This document shows positions 24,158 through 39,631 of a DNA stretch of 64,000 bases, piece by piece. Both the position numbers and the translations under genes were made by a program. Origin of the DNA: Latrodectus hesperus (Eukaryota; Arthropoda; Arachnida; Araneae; Theridiidae); contig CM075853.1 in NCBI GenBank assembly GCA_037975125.1, forward strand, positions 39,207,113 through 39,271,112, read 5' to 3'. Numbering within the stretch: position 1 is the first letter of the stretch; every line of letters begins with the position of its first letter. A model generated the notes under the pieces. It had not been told where the DNA came from and made no database searches. It worked only from the letters and a program-made list of their open reading frames with translations.

Positions 24158-24690
24158 TTGAAGACAGCGCCTTCTTACCGTAATCATTGACGTAAGTCGG
24201 CGCACGGCAAGTTGCACTTTGTGTCCATATCTCTAGATATGAAGAAAGGGCTAAGCCTGATAACCTATAGGTATAGACCAGGGCCTCTACTTCTCGTTTG
24301 CCTGTCTGCAATCATTGACACTTGAGAATCCAGATGCTGATTGAACTCTGCGTTCACTTTTGCTACATTTGTGTTCGCTTTTTTGACATTACAATCCACT
24401 TCTTTAAACAGTCGATCTCTTTCACAACTCTTTCCATCCATTTCTTTGCTTGCCTATTTTACTTGTCTTAACCTGTTGTGTGTGTGCTGTCATGACTTAA
24501 GGCCCCATACCTTTAGAAAGTCTTACACTTGGGGTTGTTTTGATCACACTTGCTCAATCTAGCAGGGCTCTTTCAATTTTATTTCAATTTCAAATCTCTT
24601 TCAATTTCAATCTTTCAATCACTGTAAATAAATCTCTGAAAATATGTGAACTTCGTCATTTTACCTTGTGAAAAAAAGCCAAAACTTACG
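24156..24690 (+). mobile_element. LTR-like block, possible solo LTR
   Basis: The Tc1 relic's minus-strand reading stops just here and sequence of different composition begins (tgttgaagacagcgcc). The block contains a pyrimidine-rich, CpG-containing first half, a possible TATA-like ctagatatgaag, and an aataaatctctg stretch near its end at about 24.63 kb that could be a polyadenylation signal. These are general features of a retroelement LTR. No internal gag-pol, primer binding site or clear target duplication was found and the right end is uncertain. It could equally be an unrelated repeat. Confidence 0.35.
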
Positions 24691-27004
<2,314 letters not shown>

Positions 27005-27017
27005 TTATCTCTATGTT

Positions 27018-27776
27018 CTTCTTCTTCTTCTTCTTCGAGTTGGGTTTGTATGTCATTGAGCACCTCTGCTTTTATCAGCATTTTGTACTGTTAACTCCAA
27101 ACCCAATGTTTCTTAGTTCCATTTGCTCGGATCACCCACTTTATTAATAAAGTCTGATAACCCTTTAATGGAATCTAGGTGTAACTCTCTAGTATGGATG
27201 ATGCCTAAAGAGGTTAATCTAGGGAGGGCAAGAGCCTCGCATTCATAAATGATATGCTTGGCCGTTTCCTCTTGCATATGACATTTCCTGCAGATAGGAT
27301 CTTGCTGAAACAGTCCCATTTTATGGAGATGTTTTCTGAAATAGTAGTGCCCAGTTATGAAGCCTACGATTAAACGTATCTTCTGCCTAGAGCATCTAAG
27401 AATTTCATAGGAAATCCTCGCTGATGACCTACAGATCATACCTTTAGCGTGGGTTTGACCAGGAGATTTGAGCCAAGCTTTATACATCTTCTGTTTTTCC
27501 CATCTGCGAACATTGGTTTTTGCGGTCTTCAAATTGATCCCACAAAAAGGTTCTGGACCAATGGGAACAAAAGACGATCCTTGTTTAGCAAGCTCATCAG
27601 CCTTTTCATTGCCTTCGATACCTTTATGCCCTGGCACCCATACAAGGATCACCCTGTTTCTAGTTGCCAGTTCTGTAAGAAGGTTTCTACACTCCAGAAT
27701 CATTTTAGATTTGATTTCGAAGGAATTAAGCGCTTTTAAAGCGGCTTGACTGTCACTGAAAATGAGAATCCGCTTA
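27018..27776 (-). mobile_element. 5'-truncated non-LTR retrotransposon insertion with 13-bp target duplication
   Basis: The insertion is bounded by perfect copies of ttatctctatgtt at 27005-27017 and 27777-27789, the hallmark of target-primed reverse transcription. On the minus strand it starts within the RNase H coding region and runs through the ORF stop. A 3' UTR of about 80 bp follows, and it finishes in a short (GAA)n tail at 27018-27035. About 760 bp remain of an element that would normally be several kb. Intact reading frame and duplication indicate a fairly recent event. Confidence 0.92.
27113..27775 (-). pseudogene. Non-LTR ORF2 C-terminus: RNase H domain and zinc knuckle (truncated)
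   Basis: An uninterrupted frame of about 220 residues ends with SKWN and a stop. It opens inside an RNase H domain: FSDSQAALKAL holds a catalytic Asp and PGHKGIEGNEKADELA holds the conserved His and final Asp. After a linker (RRWEKQKMYKAWLKSPGQTH) comes CRKCHMQEETAKHIIYEC, a CX2CX8HX4C knuckle common at the end of arthropod I/Jockey-like ORF2 proteins. RNase H would remove RNA from the cDNA hybrid. Endonuclease and reverse transcriptase are missing because of 5' truncation, so no function is expected. The internal Met at 27703 is not a true start, as the frame continues upstream to the insertion edge. Plus-strand open frames here are shadows. Confidence 0.9.
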
Positions 27777-27837
27777 TTATCTCTATGTTACTAATGAGGA
27801 CATATCTTTCCAAATTTTATTAATTTAAATACATTTT

Positions 27838-28102
27838 GCTGCCAAGCCAGAATGGTGGTTATGACCCACGGGTGTGTGCCACTCACTGAGTGGGCTCAGG
27901 TTCGAATCCCGAATAAGGATTGGATGTAAAACTGGGGAAGAAGTCGGACTTTTTGCTTATAATGGATCTCCGTTTCAAAAGAAAGCAGCGCACTCTCTTG
28001 TTATAGCCTGGAATCATCGTCCTCGTCAATATATGTTTTCTACTTCTGCTTGTTGTTGTCCTTTCTCATGTACACCAGATAGAAACACCCAAAAATATAT
28101 AT
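27838..28102 (+). mobile_element. tRNA-derived SINE (body shared with 36.3 kb copy)
   Basis: A tRNA-like head (agccagaatggtggttatg, then a B box caggttcgaatcccg) is followed by a body containing gaagtcggact and aaaagaaagcagcgcac. The SINE at 36304-36576 has gaagtcggact and aaaagtgaagcagcacac at matching spacing. A 9-bp candidate target duplication (atacatttt) lies at 27829-27837 and 28103-28111, weak because it is AT-rich. The 3' end is an (AAATAT)-like tail. Confidence 0.7.
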
Positions 28103-32579
<4,477 letters not shown>

Positions 32580-32904
32580 TTGCGCGAATTTGTGCTTGAT
32601 AAGGTGGGGTGTATTTGCTGTCAAGCTGGGAACAATGGAGGCAAGAAGAGACTACCAAAGATGTGATTATATTTCAAGCAAAGTAAAACGGTTCAGGTTG
32701 TTTGGTCACTTCAAGGAGAATCACATAGCAGACCCCAATTTGATCAAGATTGTTGAATATGCTCTCTACTTACCTAGGACATCTGTATCAGTAGAGAGAG
32801 TATTATCGTTAATGAACAACGCATGTACTAATGATAGGGGTTTGATAAAAGAATCTATGGTTAAAAGCTTGATGACATATAATTATTATTGGATAAGCTT
32901 GTGA
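32580..32904 (+). pseudogene. hAT transposase C-terminal (dimerization) fragment
   Basis: This is a fragment of a hAT-superfamily transposase. The frame ends at 32904. Its last 60 or so residues contain IVEYALYLPRTSVSVERVLS and LMNNACTNDRGLIKESMVKS, corresponding to the hAT dimerization motif (LxxPxSxAxVERxFSLMNxxxTxxRNxLxxExVxxxL). Its first residues (SKVKRFRLFGHFKENHIADPN) may be the residue of the preceding linker. Catalytic DDE parts and terminal repeats are absent, so only a decayed 3' piece remains. Confidence 0.7.
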
Positions 32905-33359
32905 AGATTTTTACAAGATATTTATACCAAGACTTTCCAAAAATACCCTGACCAATGATAAGTACATGTAAATATTGCTCACACTTATATTCTTCATTCA
33001 AAACTAACTCATAAATATTAACGTGTAAGAAAAAATTTAATTTATATGCTTGTGTGTCTTATTTATATTATTACCTCTGGTTTTGTTTCTTAATCAGTAA
33101 TCATTTATTCACAGCATTCAGAATTAAATTACCCTCTAAAACTCTCTAAGAATCCTATAGAGTGTGCCGTTGAGTACTTGCTACGCTGATGGGAAAGGAA
33201 AGCATTCTGATGTCCCGATTTAACAGTTCAGAAATATGGCCAGTCAAGTTACTAAAATAGTTTCTCGGCATGAAATCGAATCATGATCGTCTGTTTAAAA
33301 AGTTGATCATCCTTAAATTATCAAAAATGTCTGAAAGTGTGAAATAAACATTGAAAGTA

Positions 33360-33526
33360 AAATTTTCTCAACAGCTTCATCGAAAATTTTCTCTTTATCC
33401 TTGAATTTACTATTTTCTAAAGGTAGGACATTGTCTTTAGAACGAAAGATCTCGAGTTTGATCACAGTCGCTGTTGAACGGAAGCTGGATAATGCACTTC
33501 TTTCTGAGTGCACATGTTTAGGTGTT
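33360..33526 (-). pseudogene. hAT transposase C-terminal relic, second family
   Basis: The minus-strand reading LTPKHVHSERSALSSFRST and then NVLPLENSKF resembles the other common hAT terminal motif (YLxTPxTSVxSERxFSxAG...RNxLxPENxxxLxFL). The order and spacing fit, though several conserved positions are lost. A SINE (33527-33827) interrupts it at the TP codons. The long open frame at 33313-33636 is a fusion of the SINE and this relic and is not a gene. Confidence 0.5.
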
Positions 33527-33827
33527 AATAGGTATTGTTGTTGTAGCACCAGCTTACTTCCCTTGTACCTATTCCTAAGTTGAGCTCTGCCAGATAGATA
33601 GAAGCAGTCGGGTGAAGTCTTCGTAATTTTGGCCATCAGAAAACCCCCAATACTTGACTTGCCACCTCACGAGGTGCTATTTTACTTGGAGTACATAGCG
33701 ACCAAGACATATTTAACGTGGCCCTTCCGCCTTTTGCGCTTTCTTCTGTTAAATCGGGATTTGAACTTACTACCTTCCAAAAATGAGAACAATACCCTCA
33801 CCAACCAGGCCACCATTGCTGTGTTAC
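33527..33827 (-). mobile_element. tRNA-derived SINE inserted in hAT relic
   Basis: On the minus strand it starts gtaacacagcaatggtggcc, with a tRNA-like A box (ggcctggttggtgaggg) and B box (agttcaaatcccg). The body ends in a ctacaacaacaat tail. The 8-bp sequence taggtgtt is found on both sides (33519-33526 and 33828-33835), a plausible target duplication. The plus-strand open frame at 33629-33865 lies over it and is spurious. Confidence 0.72.
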
Positions 33828-34113
33828 TAGGTGTTGAGACTGTTTCGGGTTTCCTTTATTTGTGATTTGTAATATGGCTCATTATCTGAATAATCTCCCT
33901 GTAAACAATTTACTCGGTAGGCACTAAAGTATCTTACAACAGCCTTAGGCCATAAGATTGCCCATCACGAAGTGTCAAAACTGCACATTTTTATGAAAAC
34001 AACACTTAATCCCATATTTGATATTTATTTTCTAATGATACCATAATCAAAAAGATTTTGTTTACTTCTAGATGCGATGGAACACGTAACGAGAACTCAT
34101 TCTTAGAATAAAT

Positions 34114-34402
34114 GGCTAAACTAAACTGAGTAGCGCAACAGCCCATATAGAGGACAAGGCCTACAGCTCCCATATCTGTTTTCATGACCGAGAGCTCTTG
34201 GATGCTAAGCATATTCAGCTTAGTGGTCAGTCTAATGCGAAACCCCTAATGTTTAGTTTAAAAGTGAATACCAAGCATGCTTGGAATTCACTTTTACTGA
34301 TCCACTGAAGGGATGGAAGTCTGACCATACCCATACCGTAAATCGAGCCTCGAACCTGTGCCCTGGGCGCGTGAAGCGCTACTATTATGTCACCGGCTTT
34401 TT
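34114..34402 (-). mobile_element. tRNA-derived SINE with (TTTAG)n end
   Basis: The minus-strand head reads agccggtgacataatagtag and the B box cacaggttcgaggctcg. The body contains cttccatcccttcagtgga, a palindrome, ggtttcgcattagactgac and ggtcatgaaaacag, and ends tcagtttagtttag. The copy at 49463-49690 (+) shares these blocks in the same order (catcccttctgtcag, gtttcgtgttaggctgac, tgtcatgaaagcag, gaatttagtttag). Two independent copies support a real family. Confidence 0.75.
34260..34295. repeat. Near-perfect 36-bp palindrome within SINE
   Basis: Arms aaaagtgaat and attcactttt flank ccaagcatgcttgg. One mismatched pair occurs (34270 with 34285). Confidence 0.95.
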
Positions 34403-35264
34403 CCTAATAATAAATAATTTTTTTTAATTTTCCAATCGTCACAGAATACATATTGTTAATACAATGTCGTTTTAATGTCTTGTTTACTGATTTAATTGTT
34501 TCATGATTTCAAGTTTCAGTGAAAAAGCAATTAAACCCTGTCGTTTCATCAGATGACTAGTATCGAGCCACGTCTATGTGAAAATGTGATTTTCAAAATG
34601 CCAATTCTTTAGTTTACTGCAATTAGGTTAAAATAATTTAATGCTTTGGCTAATTTGTGTCGAAATGTACCGTATTCAAATGAAAATTTGTAAAATTTAT
34701 TACCAGTAATTTAACTTAAAAAGAAAGGTTTTAGAGGTTAAAATCACTTTCAGAAATTTTTTTAGTCTCAAAATAAAAGAGTAATATAGAAAATTTAAAA
34801 TAACTTATGATTCACACTGGAATGAATTTTAAAAATTTTTCTTCGGGCGTTTAAGTCGTATTCGATTTATACTGCCCATATTTAATCAGTAACTCGTAAC
34901 TAATCAGTCAAGTTTCAGAACTTATTCAGTTCTGATTCCAAAATGTATATAAAGGAAACAGAATGTTCGTAAATTAATTTGAATGCTTAAAATGTTTATT
35001 TTGAATGTCATATTATATTTAATGTAAAAAAAAGGATAAAATTTACGATTATTTATAGTGGATTTATGAGTATTAACGAAAATAAAACAATGTATTTCAT
35101 TTGTTTCTGCATAAAAACAAGTTCGGAGATAATTATCCTTAATTTTATTTCACAATTTTAATTAGTGAGTAAAGCACGTGTATATATTAAGAAACGCATG
35201 AATAAATTTTCCTATTTTTAGGCAATACTAAAATTGCAAGATAAACTAAGATATTGAGTTGTGT
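34403..35264. other. AT-rich intronic sequence, nothing recognised
   Basis: No gene or repeat family recognised. Confidence 0.4.
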
Positions 35265-35445
35265 TTGTTGGCGCGCAGAATTGCAGACCAATTGATACCC
35301 GGATCTGAGTGGGAGTTGACTTTTCCCACCGATCGTTCGCTTTCGCATCAGCTGATAATATGACATCACTTGTGACGTCACGATTTCTGTTACGTAGTAA
35401 AAAGCAATGGGAAACTTGTGTTTTTGAAAATACGTCAGAAAACGG
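35265..35445. promoter_or_regulatory. Candidate intronic regulatory island with CRE/bZIP motifs
   Basis: A short GC-elevated island in AT-rich intron. It contains a perfect palindromic cAMP-response element, tgacgtca (35373-35380), with a one-mismatch copy tgacatca 12 bp upstream (35361-35368). A ttacgtag lies about 10 bp downstream and a tacgtca half-site at 35431-35437. The sequence cgatcgttcg lies just before. CREs bind CREB/ATF-type factors, but whether this one acts, and on which gene, is inference. The overlapping minus-strand open frame (35187-35468) has no known domain. Confidence 0.4.
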
Positions 35446-36291
35446 GAAAAGCTAGTGTTTGATTTCATTTCCCAATTTATGAGAAATAGATGAATTGTTT
35501 TCTCATATTTTATAGTCTCAAAATTTCATTGTTTCTTTTGTTTATTTCTCAATAACTGGACAATTTTTAATAAAAACTGTAAATTATTCATATTACGCAT
35601 ATTTTTAATAAAAGAAGGAATAAAATAAAATAATTTTTATAAATTTTTTATTCATGATTTTTAATTCAAATCAGATTTTAGAAACTATAAATAGCTAACT
35701 AGTAACTATTAATAAATAACTAGTAAATTGATGTTTTTTATAGATTTTTTCCTAAAAATCTGAATTTTCAGTAATAAAATAATTAACGACAGAAAAACCC
35801 GATTTCTTTTTAAGGAGAACGCTAACTTTATAGAATTTATTTTTAGATAATTTATATGAAAAGAAACCCATACAGCGAATTTATTGTAAATTTTTGTATT
35901 TCCACAATTTAAGAATTTTAAAATAATATATTAAAACTATTTTAATTTACTTTATCAAATAAACTGATTAAAGTTAGGAAAAACATTCTTAATTATATTA
36001 TGTTCCTTAAATTTCAATTTCAGCAATTATTATAGTTTGAAAATCATTGGTAAAACCAAACCTTTTTTATTTTAATGATCTTTTATATTTATAAAAAAAA
36101 TTCTTTTATAATTTCCTGCATTAGGCTCAGAAAGAAAGAGACATAAAACACTTAAATTTTATATTAAAATTTTTGATTAGAATGTATTTATATATAAATC
36201 ACATAATTAAAATGTTATACTCTTAAATATTTCTATATACATTACATGTATACGAATGTGTGACACATTATCTCTCTCTATATATACATTA
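35446..36291. other. AT-rich intronic sequence, nothing recognised
   Basis: No gene or repeat family recognised. Confidence 0.4.
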
Positions 36292-36303
36292 AAACATTAC
36301 TCT

Positions 36304-36576
36304 GCCCTGTCTAGTGGTCAGCATGCCTGACTGCCGATAGGGAGGTCCTGGGTTCGAATTCCATTTCGGGCATGGATGTACTTTCTCTCTCTGTCTATGA
36401 TGTCTTTGTCCTTTCCATTAATGAATGCGTTGTGAATGGTTGCCTACGCTATAAACGGGTACCTAAGGCATGTGTGTACTGATGAAGTCGGACTCCACAC
36501 CAAAATATGGTTCAGTTGGAAAAGTGAAGCAGCACACCTCATAATGGCAGCTTAGTTGGCACAAAACAACAACAAC
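36304..36576 (+). mobile_element. tRNA-derived SINE with 12-bp target duplication
   Basis: The element is flanked by perfect copies of aaacattactct at 36292-36303 and 36577-36588. It starts exactly at a tRNA-like 5' end (gccctgtctagtggtcagc) whose first bases can pair with the cgggc that ends the tRNA-like head. The B box is ctgggttcgaattcc. The body carries gatgaagtcggact and aaaagtgaagcagcacac, also found in the 27.8 kb SINE, and the 3' end is an (AAC)n tail. Total length is 273 bp. The head is too degenerate for a functional tRNA. Confidence 0.93.
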
Positions 36577-36588
36577 AAACATTACTCT

Positions 36589-36850
36589 CTATACTTTTGA
36601 AAATAATGTCTCAGTAATACTTTTCTCTTTCACTTTAAATTTCCCTTGTTATAATACAGAAAATTTTTTTATCGGCTTACCAGAAAAAACATTAAACAAT
36701 TAAATAAATCTTAATTATTTTATCTTAGTAATCATATCCTTAATCCTAATTATCTTATTATTTTTAATTTTTTTCTGTGATGAAGCACATTTTAATAATT
36801 ATTGTAGGGTAAATAACAAATTTTGTTAAAACTTCATTGACAATCATTGT
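36589..36850. other. AT-rich intronic sequence, nothing recognised
   Basis: No feature recognised. Confidence 0.4.
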
Positions 36851-37381
36851 ATAGTAGACTCTCGTTTTTAAAAACCTCTGATTTAAGAACACTCTCAATT
36901 TTACGAATTAGTGACTAGTTTTAACATGGTTTCATAGAGGCAATGATAAATTTAATTCTTATTTACGATTATAAACTCTCTCTTTTTAGTGAACTCATTT
37001 TCATAAATTTCGTTTGCGTTTAATTTTTTTATTGAGAAACTTGAATTCATGTTTTTAGAGGAGAATCGTTAATCCTTCAATTCGTGGATAATTAACTACA
37101 TTACTGAGTTGAAATACAGGATTTTTGAAAGAAATTCATGAGAAATTTTTCCTTTCTAAGGTAATTCCCATTTTACAGAGCACACATCACAATATAATCA
37201 ATAGCTCAATCTCAAGTACAAATATTGAGAGTTACTTTTACAGGAGGGGTTTGGAATCGTCTAATGAAAGTGCCATTCTAGGCGCAATGCATTTCAGAAT
37301 TTATGTTTGTAATGATGTTGCAGGAAAAACCATATCACAGTCATATGGTCATGCAGCCAAAAATATTTACCAGATGATTTG
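36851..37381 (+). mobile_element. Possible pogo/Tigger-like DNA transposon remnant
   Basis: A TA-preceded stretch, tagtagactctcgttttt, followed by runs like gatttaagaacactctc, resembles the ends of pogo/Tigger elements (cagtagactctcg type). About 270 bp downstream, the frame 37125-37382 encodes 85 residues including NIINSSISSTNIESYF and ending GHAAKNIYQMI. This may be the tail of the encoded transposase, but no DDE block or second end was found. The call is tentative. Confidence 0.3.
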
Positions 37382-37844
37382 AGGGAAAATTAGCGATTTA
37401 TACATGAACTTTTACAAAGAAATCCCTTGCTGCCTGAGATACTATTATTGCCGAAGTAGTTTATTTATATATATAAAAAGAGAAGTTTGGTAAAAAGAAA
37501 TTAATTTTAAGTTCTAACACTTATTTTTCTGTTGCAGGAATTTCAAAGATTTTCTTACTGGTCCTACGACTTTGTAAAAACAAGTGTAAAGTAAAATTTA
37601 ATGAAATCCAAATCCATTACTAATTTTCATTTATTCATCTCCAAGTTTATGTTTCTTTAGGACGTGTTCTAAGCTATGTTCTTCATTAAAACACTGTTTT
37701 ATATTTTTGAGCAATGAAATATAATCTTTGATGGAATATCAAAGAAGACAAATTCACTTAAATGAAAATAAATTTTGCACTTGAAGTAAATGTACTTGAA
37801 TGATATATATTATACCACACAAATATTATTCAATTCCTTAAATA
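37382..37844. other. AT-rich intronic sequence, nothing recognised
   Basis: No feature recognised. Confidence 0.4.
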
Positions 37845-39015
37845 CACTGGCATCCAAGAGTTTAGGAACAACAGGATTTTCGAAGTTCACCATAAAAAAA
37901 TGACACTAATAATAAAACTTATAGTTTATATTAGAGTTAAAAACGAACTTATATAAATTTTTGCAAAAACGCTAGCCACCACTTTTTTTTATAAAAAAGA
38001 ACGTATACATAAAAGTAAGAGAAAAATATGCAAACATCAAACTTTCGTAATTAAGCGTGTAACTTTTGATGATTTTCATCTTTTGTTAGCAGATTCGTTG
38101 GTAAAAGTCAGTAGGATCTCGCAATGTCTGAGAAAAGTTGTTTGACAGATTCGTTAAGTAGCCAATGGTAGTGAATGGATAGAAATGAAGTCACAGATAC
38201 TGCTAAGTGCTTTAAGTGTCTCATAGTGTAGTCTTCCGTCTCTGGAATCAATATCAAACCGAAGATTCTGTGTCCAAAAGACATATTTCCGGCCAATCAC
38301 GAACTGCAATATCTGCTGAAGACCGTTTTATAGGTCTTTCAGCCCGAAGGAGAAGAAGCATATAGGCACAACTTGTCGCAAACCCCGCTGTAGCATCAGG
38401 AAGAAGAATATATGCTAGTACTAGACAAAAGTGTCTTAATCATACTTTATGCAACGTGACAAGTTGTGGGTATCCCCTTCAATAGACATCAGAGAAGGCC
38501 CTACTTATCTTGGGCAAAAGAACATGAGTTCTGAATCAGATAGTGTGTGTGTGATGGGCTTCTGTACTTTTTACAAATGATTTCAGATTCAAAAGGTTTG
38601 AAGATTCAAGACATGTGCTAATCTAGAAGCGACAAAGCACTAGATTCTATCAATCCAATACTGTGAAAAGACGCAGTAACACGGGGTGGAATAATGGTTT
38701 GGATAAGGATCTCACTCAGTAGTCACACTGATCGCAATAGTTCCAGGGAGGAACTATGACTGGTATGAGCTATCGGGATGATATTTTTGATCCATATGTC
38801 CACCCATATGCCAGTGTAATGGGTAATGATTTCATTCTGATGGAGAATAACGCACAACATCATTGAGCTGTAGTTGTTGAGAAATATCTTGAGGGTCTTG
38901 GTTTGCAGCGAATGGAATAGCCAGCTCGATCTCCAGAAATGAATCCCATAGAGCATATATGGAACTATCTTGATAGACAGATTGCTACTTTAAATCCTTC
39001 TCTAAAGTTTGTTTG
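37845..39015 (+). mobile_element. Tc1-like transposon, decayed
   Basis: A TA followed by cactggcatccaagagttta at 37845 looks like a Tc1-type left terminal repeat. The transposase relic starts about 250 bp further on. No matching right terminal repeat was found within 300 bp after the coding part, so the right side is lost or unrecognisable. Confidence 0.65.
38090..39015 (+). pseudogene. Tc1-like transposase pseudogene
   Basis: Plus-strand pieces in order: SVVFRLWNQYQTEDSVSKR (helix-turn-helix end), then TAISAEDRFIGLSARR. A degraded VLFTNDFRF replaces VLFTDESRF, so the first catalytic Asp is changed. GGTMTGMSYRDDIFDPYVHP and GNDFILMENNAQHH follow, the latter corresponding to DNARPH with the Asp changed to Glu or Asn. 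LEGLGLQRMEPARSPEMNPIEH (with a stop after ME) and WNYLDRQIATLNPSLK close it. Several stops and frame changes separate them. The catalytic residues are damaged, so it is inactive. It is a different Tc1 subfamily from the 16.8 and 23.5 kb elements, judged by sequence of the conserved blocks. Confidence 0.85.
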
Positions 39016-39549
39016 AAAACAGATATAATATTCAAAATTACAAATGACGCAACTTATAAAATTCAGAAATTTAAAATATTTTATTCTATGTTACTCTCTG
39101 TTAGTTTGCACTTAAGGAAAAGTTAAACTACTTAAACTTTCTTCGAAATTTTTGAATATTTATCCTTCTTTATATCCTAATATTTTTAGATTCGAACTTT
39201 TATGACTCTCAGCTTTTCGTACATTATGAACACTCATATATCGAGAGCTTAGGGAATACAATTCAGTACTTCATACCTTAATCTTTCATATTTTCCTATC
39301 GAGTTAGTATGAAAAAGTAAATGTTTATATAACTTATTAATCTTATTAACCATTAATTATAACTCATTAAATCTCCAAATAAAGCTTTCCAATTAATAAA
39401 TGTACTTTTTTTATTTATTAATATACCATTATAAATATTCGAGATGCAAATAAATTTGATTGAATTTTATTAAATACATTTCCAAACTACAATAAAAATA
39501 TTTTAATATTAAAATACATCGTTACATTCAATTGACCTTCTTTAAACCT

Positions 39550-39631
39550 AGATTCGATAAAATGAAAGCTTCGTTTGAAACTGTCCACCCAGATTCGATA
39601 AAATGAAAGCTTCATTTGAAACTGTCCACCC
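39550..39631. repeat. 41-bp tandem duplication, two copies
   Basis: Two adjacent copies of a 41-bp unit starting agattcgataaaatgaaagc differ at one base (ttcg/ttca). Confidence 0.95.

Noticed and set aside
27449..27749. Plus-strand open frames of 93-96 codons
   Set aside because: Shadows of the minus-strand RNase H coding frame.
33313..33636. 107-codon minus-strand open frame as a gene
   Set aside because: It fuses SINE sequence with a hAT relic across an insertion boundary.
36304..36372. Functional tRNA gene
   Set aside because: The cloverleaf is imperfect and the sequence continues into a SINE body with target duplications. The other tRNA-like heads were rejected for the same reasons.
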